A stretch of DNA of 64,000 nucleotides from Oscheius dolichura (Eukaryota; Nematoda; Chromadorea; Rhabditida; Rhabditidae): assembly GCA_932521035.1 (NCBI GenBank), contig OW051494.1, positions 7,426,001-7,490,000 on the forward strand. The letters are read 5' to 3'. Within the stretch, counting starts at the first letter, position 1; every line of letters begins with the position of its first letter. Below, one piece after another: positions 23,522-34,734 of the stretch. The notes beneath the pieces were generated by a model that made no database searches, had not been told where the DNA came from, and saw only the letters and a list, made by a program, of their open reading frames with translations. The translations under genes and the position numbers were made by a program.

Positions 23522-25339
23522 ATGAACTCTACTGGAATAGCATTGGGTATTGAATACGTGTCGACAGCCTTATCCCTCTTTTGTCTTCCCATAAACATAA
23601 TATTTGTCTACGTGGTATCCCAAGAAAGGTATGCTTCCACAGCTTCTCAGACGTTTTGTGGCCTTGAAAGTGCAGTAGATAAAATAATTATTGCCTTCTG
23701 TTCCATTAAAAATAGGCATTCCGAGTGACAAAACAGCAGTCCTTTGACCCGATCTGCTTCTGTACCTCAATATTCTTCCATTTCAGGCATCATGCACCCT
23801 TCAATACGCCATTCTTCCGTCTATGTATTCATCTTTCCGTGGCGGATATCCTGTGCTGTATTTTCATCACACTTTTCTTCAAATTCCCCATGTTCGGCAT
23901 CTTTCCGGCCTCATTTTATCGAGAAAATTGGTCTGCCGTACCGCTGGTCGGTATGAATTATCTCGGCCATGCACAAGCAGTTGGAATAATATTCATAGCT
24001 GTCAATCGGTGTGATCCCCTCAATGTATTGAAGACACTCCTTTTCAGATTAACAGCTGTTTATTTTCCAATTCGCCATAAGCAGAACTGGTGGACTCCAA
24101 AGGTGAAATCTCCCCCAGACCAGATAAAGATCCCCTCTTCCAGGTCACTGCAATTCTTTTGGTTCTTCAATGGACTATCCCAATTATTTTTATTCTACCT
24201 TTATTCTTTTCCCGATTTGTCTTCATTTTCAATCACAGTTCTGTGATTTTTACAGCTATTGATATGAGATTTCATCGGGTAAGTCTTCCAATTATATTCG
24301 TCAGTTGATTTTGAATTTGTTCCCAAATCGATAATTGCTTTTTCGTCATCTTTTGGAGTGATTTCTGAGCCCAATTATGGGCAGTTCCCTTGTAAAAAGA
24401 TAGGGGGCAACCGCACCCGGGGCGCTGTTTACCACCTTTATCGAACACAGAGAGAGAGAGGTCATTAAATATACAGTTTCTAGTTATTAAATGGTCATAT
24501 TATATAAATAATTATTATAAATAAATAATAATATTTCAGATCTATTTCCTCGGATTGGCTCTCCTCGACGGGGTGGTGATCAATGTCATCGTCTCCGTCC
24601 TGTACATAGCTATCTTCATCCGTGTCCAGACGAGAGTAAACATCAAGAAGCCGGGGGAGTTGGCCATGCGGCTGGCCTTGTCGGCCTTCGTCATCTTCAT
24701 CAGTTATCTCTGCCTCGGGGTAAGTTACTTTCTGGCCCCCTACCGGCTGTCATTCTCTGTCCCCCGTCTGCCCCTTATCAGGTTGTGATTGAGCAAGGGG
24801 GGAGAGGACAAGACGAGAAACTGAGATAGGGTAATGGGATTGTTCGATTGGAACAGATTCATGGAAATAATCAGTACAGGTAAAAAGAGGAACATTTCTG
24901 ACTTGAACGGGGGTGTTGTCCTCCTCCTCCAAGTCCGCCTAGACTTTGTCCCCCCGCCGTGGCCATGTCCAAAGACCGTCTGTCTCACTTCATAATCTAA
25001 TATTCCCCCTCATAAGCCGATTGCCTGTGCCCTGTCCGGTTGCATCGGGTCATCCTCCTTGCCCTGTCATAGATCAACTAATCCCAGGTGTTCTCCGTCC
25101 TCTCGGCCATCTCCCCTCCTCCGGATGCCTGGATGTACCGGACCCTGTGGTTCGTAGTCAACGATGTGCTCTGTGCCTCTAATGCGCCGACTCTCTTGAT
25201 ATTGAACAAACCCATCCGCCAGGTGAGTCAGATCCCCCCATTTCCTTGAAATCGAGATATCTTCCAGGTCTTTTTGAGGAAGATCGGAGTGAATGCCAAG
25301 AATATCGGCAAACAGGGCAGTCTCCTCCAGCACGTGTAG
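23522..25339 (+). CDS. Serpentine chemoreceptor, class gamma-like (Srg)
   Basis: Eight exons join in phase: 23522-23628, 23787-24008, 24048-24102, 24144-24278, 24540-24719, 25088-25222 and 25268-25339, with intron 24279-24539 carrying the composition change. TM1 follows MNSTGIALG, an extracellular glycosylation site. The diagnostic end of TM3 is AVNRLTAVYFPIRHKQNWW, typical of Srg receptors. Later segments include VTAILLVLQWTIPIIFILP and LALSAFVIFISYLCLG, and the last TM ends NAPTLLILNKPIRQVFLRK before a short tail. The family is nematode-specific and chemosensory. The first four exons are AT-rich and the last three GC-rich, although the reading frame and fold are continuous across the change. 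(Seven exons are listed; I count no others.). Confidence 0.8.
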
Positions 25340-26119
25340 CGACCGAGGAGAGGAGACCGTAGACTAGCCGACCTCACGAGACGAGATCTCAACCTGGTGC
25401 TGACATCTATCGAGGACTGCCATTCCCCGTCCATAATAAAATAATTTATACCATTTATTAATATCTCTCAGGCAGGCAACCGCAGCCAGAGCACTTCAAA
25501 CGGGATCCGGAGGCCGCCTCTCGTCCGGAAGAATGGACCGTGGCTGTATTTCAGGGCGAATCCATATCTGAAGACTTCTATCCATTTAAATAAACTTCTT
25601 CCCTACTTGACAAGCATGTGGGAATGTATCGAGAAGTGCGAGGCGACTTTATCGCCCTTGTCCAGCTTGGTGTGCATATATTCGAGACAGGACGGCTTCA
25701 GCTCTACTCGACCCTCGGGGATCGTGTCCCCCGTGTGGGCTGCCCATACCAGCACGGCTTTTCCCAGAGTTCTAAAGAGTGAAAGATGAGAAATTGAGAA
25801 CACATGGATGATGCCCTCCGCCCAGGAGCAGCCATAACCCCCTGAGGCGGCCTTTTATCACCCCTTGGTGACGTCTGGCCTCGCGTTCTCTTGGGAACAG
25901 GAGAACTACCGAAGGGACCCCCGGGACTGGGGGACAGATGGGGGAGGATGTGTTTTCGAGTAGAGGAGTAGCCACAGCACCAGCCCATCCAGTTCAAGTA
26001 ATGGCCACTTAAAAGAACCGCCGAACTGATACCACGCGAACTTGGAACGACATTATGGTCGGCTGAACTTGGATTCTTAACTTGGGTCTCTGCACAATTT
26101 ATGACGGGGGGACATCACG
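25340..26119 (-). other. Gene fragment or 3' exon, minus strand
   Basis: At about 25605-25777 the minus strand has an exon-like frame after a TTTAG acceptor, containing GKAVLVWAAHTGDTIPEGRV and SIHSHMLVK then stop. It reads like real protein, but I could not find an in-phase upstream exon. It may be the 3' exon of a separate short gene, or an alternative end of the gene at 26120-26501. Confidence 0.3.
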
Positions 26120-26501
26120 TCACTTCGACTTTTTGATCGGGATAAGCACTTTATTTACTACTGGTTCTATAGGGAAAGGGGGAGATGATCGACCCAAGGG
26201 AACCGATCCAGATAAATTGAAGTGTCCTCCCCGCATTGCCCCAGGGAGAGGTGGCGCCTCCCCGACCCCTGTGTTCCTCTTCGCCTCCTCCAGTTGGCCG
26301 TCTGATCTCCTGGTTCGTGTTGATTGCCAAATTTGCCGGGGCAAACGTGTTTGACACAACTCACTCGTTCATGGCTTTGACGACTTCTTTATCGAAGGTT
26401 TTCAGATCAAATCCGCGAACTTTCATCAGGCCGGTGAGCGGCGCCTCGAAGTGGCCATCGGGGCAGGTGGGAGAACTGACAGGGCGCATCGGGGTTCCCA
26501 T
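26120..26501 (-). CDS. Small uncharacterised protein
   Basis: Two exons, 26501-26365 and 26309-26120, join in phase 2 and give 108 residues. The ATG lies 8-9 nt after a TCAG acceptor-like site, suggesting spliced-leader trans-splicing. The N-terminal part (CPDGHFEAPLTGLMKVRGF then DLKTFDKEVVKAMNE) looks structured; the C-terminal part is Gly/Pro/Ser-rich and ends VLIPIKKSK. There is no signal peptide. I do not recognise the family. The GC-rich frame of exon 2 makes chance openness possible, so the C-terminal half is less certain than the N-terminal half. Confidence 0.45.
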
Positions 26502-27320
26502 TCTGCTTTTCTGAGTCTGGAAGCGGAGGATAGGTAGAAAAAAAATAGGAGAAAGAGAAAGAAAATGAAACGCCGATTAATTTGGTTGTTTGGCTGAAGA
26601 AATTTGATCTTGACCACAGAGGCCGCGAATCTTCTGGACGACAACCGCCCATAACGGTGCCACTGGCCGCGCGACTTCCACTCTTCTTCTTTTTGAACAA
26701 ATTTTAAGAAAATAAAGAGAGAATGACGAAAAAAAGTAGTTATGACAGCAGACGAGAGTGGACAATAGAGAGACGTCTCCATTCACCCTCTGTCCCCCAA
26801 AAAGAAGTCGATGACTAGGCTATAAAACCGTCTATTCAACGGGAGAACATAACATCACAACATGGAGGCGTAAAATGATCGGAAAATCAAAATATATCTA
26901 TGGATCTTTTGTCGTGGGATGGTCAAACGAGCCTGGAAAATGATTTCTTGCGTCGCAACCCTCTAGAGGCTTCTGGAGGACAGATAGCCAGGTTGCATGG
27001 CCCATGGGAAAGAGAATGAAGAAAATTTCTGGCACTTGACCTATGAGACATCTTTGTTCTCTTGTAGGCTCTTCAAAGGCATTGCTGTCAGGAGGATGAG
27101 ATAAAAATAATAATATAATAAAATTTGAAGCGGTTCTGGTGTCCTAGAAATCCTATCCCTCAGCTGGCTCGATTGTTACGGATTGTTCATTCCCAAGCAA
27201 AATTATGAGTTGGGCCATGCTGCCTCTAAAGAGAATCTGAGGGAAAATGGTCTCTTGCCCAGAAAAATGGCTCTTCTTTTGAAGCAATCCTAGGGTAAAG
27301 GGGGTCCGAGTTCTCCGGAG
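26502..27320. other. Intergenic
   Basis: No supported gene. Frames on the minus strand at 26407-26786 are shadows of, or 5' extensions to, the small gene at 26120-26501. Confidence 0.4.
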
Positions 27321-27600
27321 ATGGGGCGGAATAAAAGACGAAATCGAGAAGGAGATGCTGGCTTCTTTTCCCAAATAACGTGTATTACCTCCTGTTGTCT
27401 CCCAGTCGGAAAGACAGAAGGGTTGCCATTTTACGAGGAGCGGAAACCATAAACCGCCCAGCAAACTACGAAGGGAACTGTGGGCAGGGGGACGGGCCGT
27501 TTCTATTGAAAAGGGAGGATAGCTATAAGGAAGATTGTCAAAGATTAGCCAATCTTATTCTCATCAACGGAACAAATATCTGTACGATGTGTGGACGAGA
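27321..27600 (+). CDS. 5' exons of an unidentified gene (partial)
   Basis: Exons 27321-27379 and 27406-27600 join in phase 2 across a 26-bp gap, short even for nematodes, so the first junction is doubtful. The second exon ends at a GTGAGT donor in phase 2 and encodes YKEDCQRLANLILINGTNIC followed by TMCGR. Its two-cysteine TMC motif may start a small zinc or disulfide unit. Downstream exons could lie within 27,630-28,100, where the plus strand stays open for 193 codons, but I could not choose splice sites. Confidence 0.3.
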
Positions 27601-28321
27601 GTGAGTCGATCCGACTGACTGATTCCCGAAAGTGACGGCGGGAGTCATAAATTTTTTGTGGGTAAGGGGCCTGTCCGGGGCGACGGGGGAGCGAATATCG
27701 GCCTTGACGACAGAAGTAGGAAGACGCCTTTTATATAGAGATTATCATGGGAGAGGCAGCGGGAGGTCAAACCATATTTTGACGGGGGAGGGAAAAGACT
27801 TCGAGGGAGATGAACAGGAAAGAGACGAAAAGGAGTCTCAGATCAAAATGTCAGCAGGAGACGTCTCATGGGGAAATATTTTGATCCCGGTGAGGGCAGA
27901 ACTCCACGGGGAAGGTCGACGGCGGAGATCGCCGGCATTCTGGGGTAGGTCTTCCCCTTTGTTGAGAGGGAGCCCGTCTATTTTTGGGAGAAATGTCCGG
28001 AAACTGTGGAACAGCAACACTGACCACGAACGGTATAAATTTAGCCCGTTGACGTGGGTTGGACCGGGAGGCTCAGACGATGGCCACCCGCCGCTCGCTT
28101 TGATCAATTTCTGGACTGGGTTCTATTTTTGTCATTATTTTAGGGGAGATCTCCATTGTCCTGTCGGGGACAGTAGATCGCCGAGAACTCCCGCCCATGT
28201 TCGAACGGGATAAAGTCGTGTCCCGACCAAGCTGGATTATTATGGCCTTGTGCCGGAGAAGGCCCTTCTCTTTACTGTTGCCGTCCCGGAAAGGTCCATT
28301 TCCCAATTTTTCTGGAACGGG
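27601..28321. other. Unresolved region with a long open frame
   Basis: A plus-strand open frame spans 27632-28213 without an ATG-supported start or domain. It may contain 3' exons of the preceding partial gene or 5' untranslated sequence of the next gene. Confidence 0.3.
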
Positions 28322-30926
28322 ATGACGACAGCCAGCGACGCGAGCCAACAGCTGAGACCGGCCGAGAGTACGAGCAGTATTGTCCGCCAGCGAAGGACTC
28401 CCCTCCCGGTGCAGGAGGACTCGGGCAGCGGCACGGAAGGACGACCGCGGGAGTCGCACAACACGAACAACACGAGCTATGTGACCAGCCACTCCGTAAC
28501 GAGCAAAGGCGGCGCCGACTTCGCCGAGAAAAGAGGCCGCTCCAGCTCCTTGTCCCCCGAGTGCCACCTCTTCGCCATGCTGTTCTGCCTCGTCCTGCTG
28601 GCCTCGTCCATCTACGTCTACAAGCATATCACATCTCTCCCGCCGCCACTCGACCCGGTACCTCGTCCTCCCTTCTACCGTATCCTCCTCCAGATCACCC
28701 ACACCTACATCCGGTCCCGGGAGATCAAGCGAGCCGTCGTGGCCATCATCTCCGACAGTTTGGACTGCTCCATTTACATGAAGTTGGCGGCATTTCTCCC
28801 TCTCTAAATGGCCACCCTCTTCAGACAACTGCAGATGAAGAAAGTAGCGGACAACGCGCTCCTCCTGCACGGGATGATGTGTCTCTACCTGACGGAGCCA
28901 CACTCCTTCGCCCCGGATGCCGGCTACTCCCTCTCGTTCCACTTCCACCAGTCGCGGGATGCCCTGGCCGCCCGCTATGCGCAGGGCTACTTTGACGGCG
29001 ACCGGATAGAATGCGTCAAGAGGGAAAACGCCACAAGGAAGCACGACTGCCCCCTCCAGTAAGCGGGTTACTGTAGCTCTGAGCCTGGCCATCCACTTTA
29101 GAGTCTTTACTGTGCATCGATTCGCGAAGGCCTCCCTTGAAACGAAGAGATTTGCCGACTCCGACATCCCGAGCCAGATGCTCATGAACCTGGACAGTCT
29201 GTACAGGTGGATACCGTATTCTGTCCATGAGAAATAGATTGATTATAGGGCAAACTACAACAGGACATTCTCCCTGTTTGCCCGGTTTGCGGACAGCGGC
29301 CCGAACCCACGGTATCCACAGGCCCTCCAGACAGACGGCTATAATCGTGGGTTTACGGGCTACTGGCCTCTTCTACTTTCAAACAAGACGGTCTCCTTCT
29401 TTTGTCGGCCTTCTGCCTGGCCATCTCCTCCTCCGGGGCCACGCCCAACTTGGCTTTTACCAGCTGTTTTAATCTTTCCCCATTCTTTCGGCCCAAAAAA
29501 GTGAATTGTTCTTTTCAGAGACAGTCGGGGAGGAGACGAACCACCGCGTCTTCCGAGTCTCTCCTCTCCTGGTCAAAATGAACAAGCAATATCCGAATAA
29601 GCTGGCCAATTGGAGGACGATGATCTTTGGCTCGGACGGTCGGACCCAGATGACCACAAATACGGAACTCAACGTCACGAAGGAAGTCGCCCGCGACCTG
29701 GTCCATCATTACTTCTACACGAATAGAAGCCGAGAGGGTACCAGCGCCCCTTTTCAACCAGTCTAAACTCTTGTTCAGACTATAATCAGGAGCTGAACGA
29801 GGAGAGGATGAGTGTCTCCCAGAAGACGACGACGGAGTTCGTCCTGACGTGGCCGAAGGGAGCCGCGACGTCGAGTGCCATCACGGCCTTCCTCATCAAG
29901 ACCGTCTACAAGGCGATGGCCAAAGGCACCAAGTTCCGACACCCGGGCCAGAAGGAGGCTCTTCTCTACGCGTCGTTCTTGGTGGCCCAACGCCGAGTCT
30001 ACCAGCTGCTGCCGAAGACGGCCGAATGGGACCCGATAAAGAATACGGTATGCTAGAGCGGAAACAGGCTACGCACCTTGTGCTCTCCCCATTTTCAGAA
30101 AAGCCTTTTCGACTACCAGGATGAAGTTGTGGCCGTGTTAGAAGGATTGAGAGAAACGCCAGAAGGTGTCTCGAGCCACATGGCCATCCCGTCGGACGTG
30201 GTGACGAGAGGCGAGGCGGACCGCGTGGGCACGTTGATGAGATGGAGCGCGGAGAAGGGCGAGACGGCCATCTGCCTGCTGAATTCGGCTCTTCCAGGAT
30301 CGTATGCAATTTGTTTATTTAGTGGAGGAGTGACATCCGTTTTTCAGATTTGATTCAATCGACGTGACTAGTGGAAAGAAGCTGAAGAGGACGAACTTTG
30401 CCCCGTTTTCTCAGAAGGGAGGCGGCCAGAGCCAGCCATTCTCGTCGGCGGCGGCCATCTCCGTCTTCGAGTCATTTCACACGGGCACGGCCAACGGCTA
30501 CATTCCACGAATCGTGGCCTCCGCATCAGGATCTCTCCGGACCATCGAGGCCGTCGCCTTTCCCGTCTTGAGACACCTGCTGCTGAAGGAGAGCCCGGGC
30601 GAGGCCGTCTACGCGCCGGCGGCCTTTGTCAGCCTGCTCGACGGCAGTGTCCGTTGTGAGCTGGCCAGGAAGACGAAGGACGAGGTGGTCTTCGCCTTGA
30701 GCAACGTCATGGCCATCTTGATGAAGATCTATAAAATTGACTGCAAGGAGGTGGAGAACGTCTTCGAAGAACAGGTGAGAGGATTTATTGTGGGAAAGAG
30801 GGAAATGTTCAGGATCGAGCCGCCTACCTCATCGTGAGAGAGGGAAAAGGCCGCACCCAGGCCACACACCTGAAGGCGGCCGTGGACGAGCGCGCCCCCA
30901 ACTTCAACTATGCCACCGGCTATTGA
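28322..30926 (+). CDS. Single-pass membrane protein of unknown family
   Basis: Nine exons join in phase: 28322-28782, 28825-29058, 29102-29206, 29249-29390, 29521-29737, 29779-30047, 30099-30301, 30348-30774 and 30813-30926, 723 residues. There is no N-terminal signal peptide. An 80-residue Ser/Thr/Arg-rich N-terminus precedes one hydrophobic segment (FAMLFCLVLLASSIYVY, about residues 80-100), so a type II topology with a roughly 620-residue lumenal or extracellular C-terminal domain is likely. That domain has several N-glycosylation sites (for example NRTF and NKT) and several blocks that look conserved, such as LVAQRRVYQLLPKTAEWD and AVDERAPNFNYATGY at the C-terminus. I do not recognise it; secretory enzymes and peptidases often have this plan. 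AATAAA follows at about 30,939. A 370-codon antisense frame over its 5' half is a shadow. Confidence 0.75.
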
Positions 30927-31140
30927 ATCTCTTTTGTTAATAAACGTTGACATTGTATTACTTCTTTTGTTGTATTCAGAGTCTTGTACTTGTGTATTAC
31001 TAATTGAGGGGACGAGTCTCCCCGTAATGACGTCTTCCTGTACACAGCTCGCCGGCCTGACCAAAATCGCGCCACGACGTGATTTACGTAACTGGCGCGC
31101 TACAGTAATTAAAATTATTTCCCATAGTAAACTGTCTCAT

Positions 31141-31421
31141 CTGGGTGCATCTAGTTCTCTTTAGTGGTACATCCGATTTGATTTCTGTTTTCTGCAATCG
31201 ATTCAGCACATCAGATTGTCTTTGAATAGAACTTGCCACCTAGATCTGACAACTGTATGTAACAAAAATATCGAAAATGCCACTAAATTTGATGCCATTT
31301 ATGCATTTTTCATTGTTGGAAGTCCAAACATTCTATTAAAAGACAATTTGATGTGCTCTAACGATTGCAAAAAACAGAAATGAAATCGGATGTACAACTA
31401 AAGAGAACTAGATGCACCCAG
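31141..31421. mobile_element. 281-bp inverted-repeat element (MITE-like)
   Basis: Arms of about 83 bp at 31141-31223 and 31339-31421 are inverted copies with roughly 90% identity. Each starts CTGGGTGCATCTAGTTCTC. The centre is about 115 bp of AT-rich DNA with no coding capacity. Size and structure fit a non-autonomous DNA transposon. I see no clear target-site duplication. Confidence 0.75.
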
Positions 31422-31813
31422 AATAGATGCAAAATTCCTTAACAAAATTTGAAATTTTCCTTTCGCGGGTGGTATTCTTTTTTCTTTAAAAATATTTTAC
31501 TCAACATTGCTGACATTGGATTTGTATAATTTTCATGGAAAACAACTAGTCACATCGTGAGCAACATTTTGATACCAAGAATGACCAGTAACGCTTCGGA
31601 AAACTCTTTTTTAATAGTAAAAGGGGATTTCCTGAACAAAATTCATGAATGCCACATTTCTCTCTATTTCTTTGGTATTCTGTGTTTTTCTCCTTTGCTA
31701 TATAGTAATTCGTGGTCGATAAAACCAGAGAAACCATCAAAAACGCATGAAAATGCAGAACATTGTTTTTGGCATTGGAGCGCTCCGACCTTTAAATTGG
31801 CGGTCGCGGCGAG
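31422..31813. other. AT-rich intergenic
   Basis: No supported gene. Short open frames on both strands lack splice signals and domains. Confidence 0.4.
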
Positions 31814-32081
31814 CTGTGTAGATGCCATACAAGGCTCCTTCTCATCCAACGTGGCCCCTGTACGACTCTTTTTCGCTCTCGTCCCCCTTTCAAACAAATA
31901 ACACAAATTCTCGGACACAGATCCGGGAAAGGGCTTGTACGCCTATCACAAGGGGAGGGAAAGCCATGTGGTGTCCTCCTCCTAGCATATCTTCAGACAA
32001 CTTCCCCTCTCGTCTCTCTGGCAGGTGGCAAAAGAAAAGGGCTTTGACGACGGCTGCCAGTTCGCCCTGACCACGAGGTCG
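31814..32081 (+). repeat. Direct duplication, copy 1 (interrupted)
   Basis: From GTGTAGATGCCATACAAGG onwards this segment is nearly identical to 34914-35164. It includes the acceptor and start of the exon that encodes VAKEKGFDD in copy 2. In copy 1 an extra 20 bp between GACGAC and CACGAGGTCGGGGA shifts the frame, and the sequences diverge just after. This copy is therefore probably a non-functional exon remnant. Confidence 0.8.
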
Positions 32082-32428
32082 GGGAGCGTTGGTCATGCGG
32101 CATCCCCCTCTGCATGGCCACCCTCCACCTCCTTCTGGACGAGCCCTGAAACAGTTGTCACATGATCAGGTGAGATTCCCCGTGTCATATTTCATTTCAG
32201 AAATACTGTAACCATATCAGGAATCGTCCATGCGCCCGAGAGCCTTCCGAGAAAATTCTCTCCACCCAGGAGGCTACCGAGCCATCGCATTCTCATGACC
32301 CCAGCTTTCACAGGCTCGCTTCCCCTTTCAACTTCACCCACCTTTCATATTTCCCGCCTTTTCCTGCTCAATCGGATCAACTCTCGACGTGTCCTGACGT
32401 GTCGACAGATCACAGAGCGGCCGGGACG

Positions 32429-32688
32429 ATGAACATTCCGGAGGCCGCCCTCTCGCAAAAAATGGGGCTCCTCCGTTCGTCCTCTTCTGGACGGGGACAG
32501 CAAGCCAATGGTAGGAGCAGGGACTGGGAGCCGTTTCTTTTGCTTTTCTCTTCCTTATGGCCGTGTCTGTTTTTCTCCATTTTCAAGCAGAAGGTGTCGT
32601 GTCCTTTGTAGCCGGCCAATCTGCTTCGTCCTCAGTTGCCGCCGCCAGCAGCGAGGATGCCGCCAATCCTGAAACACTCATTTTGTGA
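32429..32688 (+). CDS. Short Ser/Ala-rich protein or internal exons
   Basis: Exons 32429-32510 and 32588-32688 join in phase 1 and give about 60 residues (MNIPEAALSQKMGLLRSSSS then a Ser/Ala-rich tail to the stop). The stop overlaps a GTGAGT donor, so the gene may continue. A TCGACAG acceptor at 32408 makes upstream coding sequence possible. A diverged copy of its 5' part lies at about 33,105-33,190. The family is unknown. Confidence 0.35.
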
Positions 32689-32898
32689 GTAAACGAATCC
32701 AAAAAGATGGAATGCTGCCTGCCCAGAATGCGGCATTGTTTGTGTCAAAGAAGTTCGAATCAACTTTCTCTCAGCCTGGATGTTTTCCAAGAGAGAATGG
32801 CAATACTTCCCCCCGGGCACAGTTGATTTGTTCCGTCTCATTCGTTCAAATTAGACCACGTCACCCAATTCAACCTAACCGGGAACCGATGGCCTTTC

Positions 32899-33075
32899 TA
32901 TAGTCTGTCAAGAAAAAAGACGACATTCAAGGTCTAACTGGCCGAGAACAAATTTTAGTGATGAAGCGAACTGACAGATAATTTTTGAGCGCCTAGAAGA
33001 AAAAAAGGCCAGTAAGTTCGGCTCGCGGCTAAATCGTTAGACCTTGAATGTCGTCTTTTTTCTTGACAGACTATA
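32899..33075. mobile_element. 177-bp perfect inverted-repeat element
   Basis: Forty-base arms at 32899-32938 and 33036-33075 are exact reverse complements, each starting TATAGTCTGTCAAG. They flank a 97-bp centre with no coding capacity. The TATA ends are compatible with a TA-target MITE. Perfect arms suggest recent insertion or a maintained hairpin. Confidence 0.75.
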
Positions 33076-34734
33076 CCAACCTTGTCTCATTCGGTCTAAT
33101 CGGCTTAGATCTCGACAGGTCCTGACATGTCGACGGAGCACAGAGTGGCCGGGACGATACGCACTCTGGACGCGGTGCTACCGTCGTCCAGTCGAGGCTC
33201 TTCTTCTCTCCTGGCATTCCAGTAGGCAAATAGCTGCCTGTCCTCATCTTGGTGTCTCTTATCCTCCAATTCTCTAGGAATCCATGGATCATACAGATGG
33301 TGTACTGCTCAACATCTCGTCTTCCTCATAGTGGTATTGCCTCATATCCGTCCTCCTTTTGTTGAAGATACCAGGCAGACAGTTCAGCTGGAGCTTGTTT
33401 GGGCAGCCTTCTGTTTTTCTCTCTATTTTGCATTGGCCCGGCTTTTGGGATGTCTTCTCATGAGCCGTCTCGTCGGGGAGGAGGAGGAGGAGGAGGAGGA
33501 AGAGGAGGAGGAGCGGGACGGAGACGTGACGCAAACCGACCGACGGGCCTTCAACTTCTTCTGCGACTATCCTGAATCTCTTGTTCATTTGATTATCTCA
33601 CAGAGAAATGCATATTTTTTGGAGTGATATACATTGACAGAACAACTGCCAGTGGCCGGAAGACAGGATACGATCACTGTGGCGAATGGGGAGTGGCTGC
33701 TCAAACGGGGACGAGTCCGCCGAAGCCCTCTTTTTGTGGATATATTAGTCCGAATGGCAACACACGAATAGATTTCTGCGAACCTTTGGAAATCTCCTCC
33801 TTATCCAGTCGGTCGGTGTGGAGATCAGTCGGATCAGACGGGCGCTCTCGATGTCTCCTTGGATCCCTTGAGGTAAGTCCACGTCGATAAAGGCGCCATC
33901 GTCTTCCTGAGCTATCTTCATCGCGGCATCCACAAGGATTCCTGGAAATGGGGAAGACGAGCGGGAGGCAATTGAAAGGAAGACAACAAGAATTGAATAT
34001 TTTGATTGGTTTTAGCCAAAAGAGAGTGGTGTCAGGGGTTCGAGCACTTCCGATTTCCCTTCATGGTGGCCCGAGTCCGGACGGTGTGTCCAAACACCGC
34101 TGTGGCACCGTGGGACAGCGAGCCACCGGGAGACCGGGTCGGAACGCCTTCTCAAGTAAGAGAGGCCGGCAGGAGAGGCGGATTCCCTCGTGGCCAGTCC
34201 CATTGACCGTCTCTACTACCCCATTTTTAGACAAAAGGAGACTACCCGAGTCAACGGGACGCGTCATTTTATGTGGATCGAGGCCCACAACGCGATTTTC
34301 TGTCGGGAGAGGCATGACAGTTGCGTCGGCCTCCGGAAGCGGTCCCGCACGCGTGATTTCATTTTTAGAAGATCAACAAATTGGAGAATACAACCTGGTT
34401 GGTAGACACAGTCGGGAGACAGCCGCACAAGAGAGAAGAAGACGAAGGACTGGGCGGCTGTGGTGTCCCGGACAAATTTGGACGAGATGGGGATTATGCC
34501 TGGTTTACGGTATACTGTTGTAAACGGTAAATGCTAAAGTCTTTGATTTTCCAAATTTTGAAGGAATAGTAATGGCTGAAAGGAGCAACGACTCCCAGCT
34601 GGGGCAAAAATGCTGCGTCTCCTAAGAGGGCCTGCCTGGACGGCCTCCCCAACGACCTCCAACCCACATTTTCGGTTGTTTCATAAAGTTCTCCCTTCCT
34701 CTTTTCCCATTACTGTAGAAGGTCATTTCAAGCG
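33076..34734 (+). other. Exon-like fragments, gene not resolved
   Basis: Plus-strand exons 34016-34155 (WCQGFEHFRFPFMVARVRT) and 34231-34317 (TKGDYPSQRDASFYVDRG to a stop) have good acceptors and a GTAAGA donor and join in phase 0. Another possible 3' exon ends near 33,772 with LFVDILVRMATHE. A GAG(GAG)n run at about 33,479-33,513 codes for poly-Glu. I could not link these to a start or a family. Minus-strand frames over 34,061-34,400 also read plausibly, so even the strand is uncertain. Confidence 0.3.

Noticed and set aside
27632-28213. 193-codon plus-strand frame
   Set aside because: The start is not supported and no domain is visible; kept only as a note that it may include real exons.
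28073-29185. 370-codon open frame on the minus strand
   Set aside because: It lies antisense to well-supported exons 1-3 of the 723-residue gene and ignores that gene's introns; its composition is the complement of GC-rich coding DNA.
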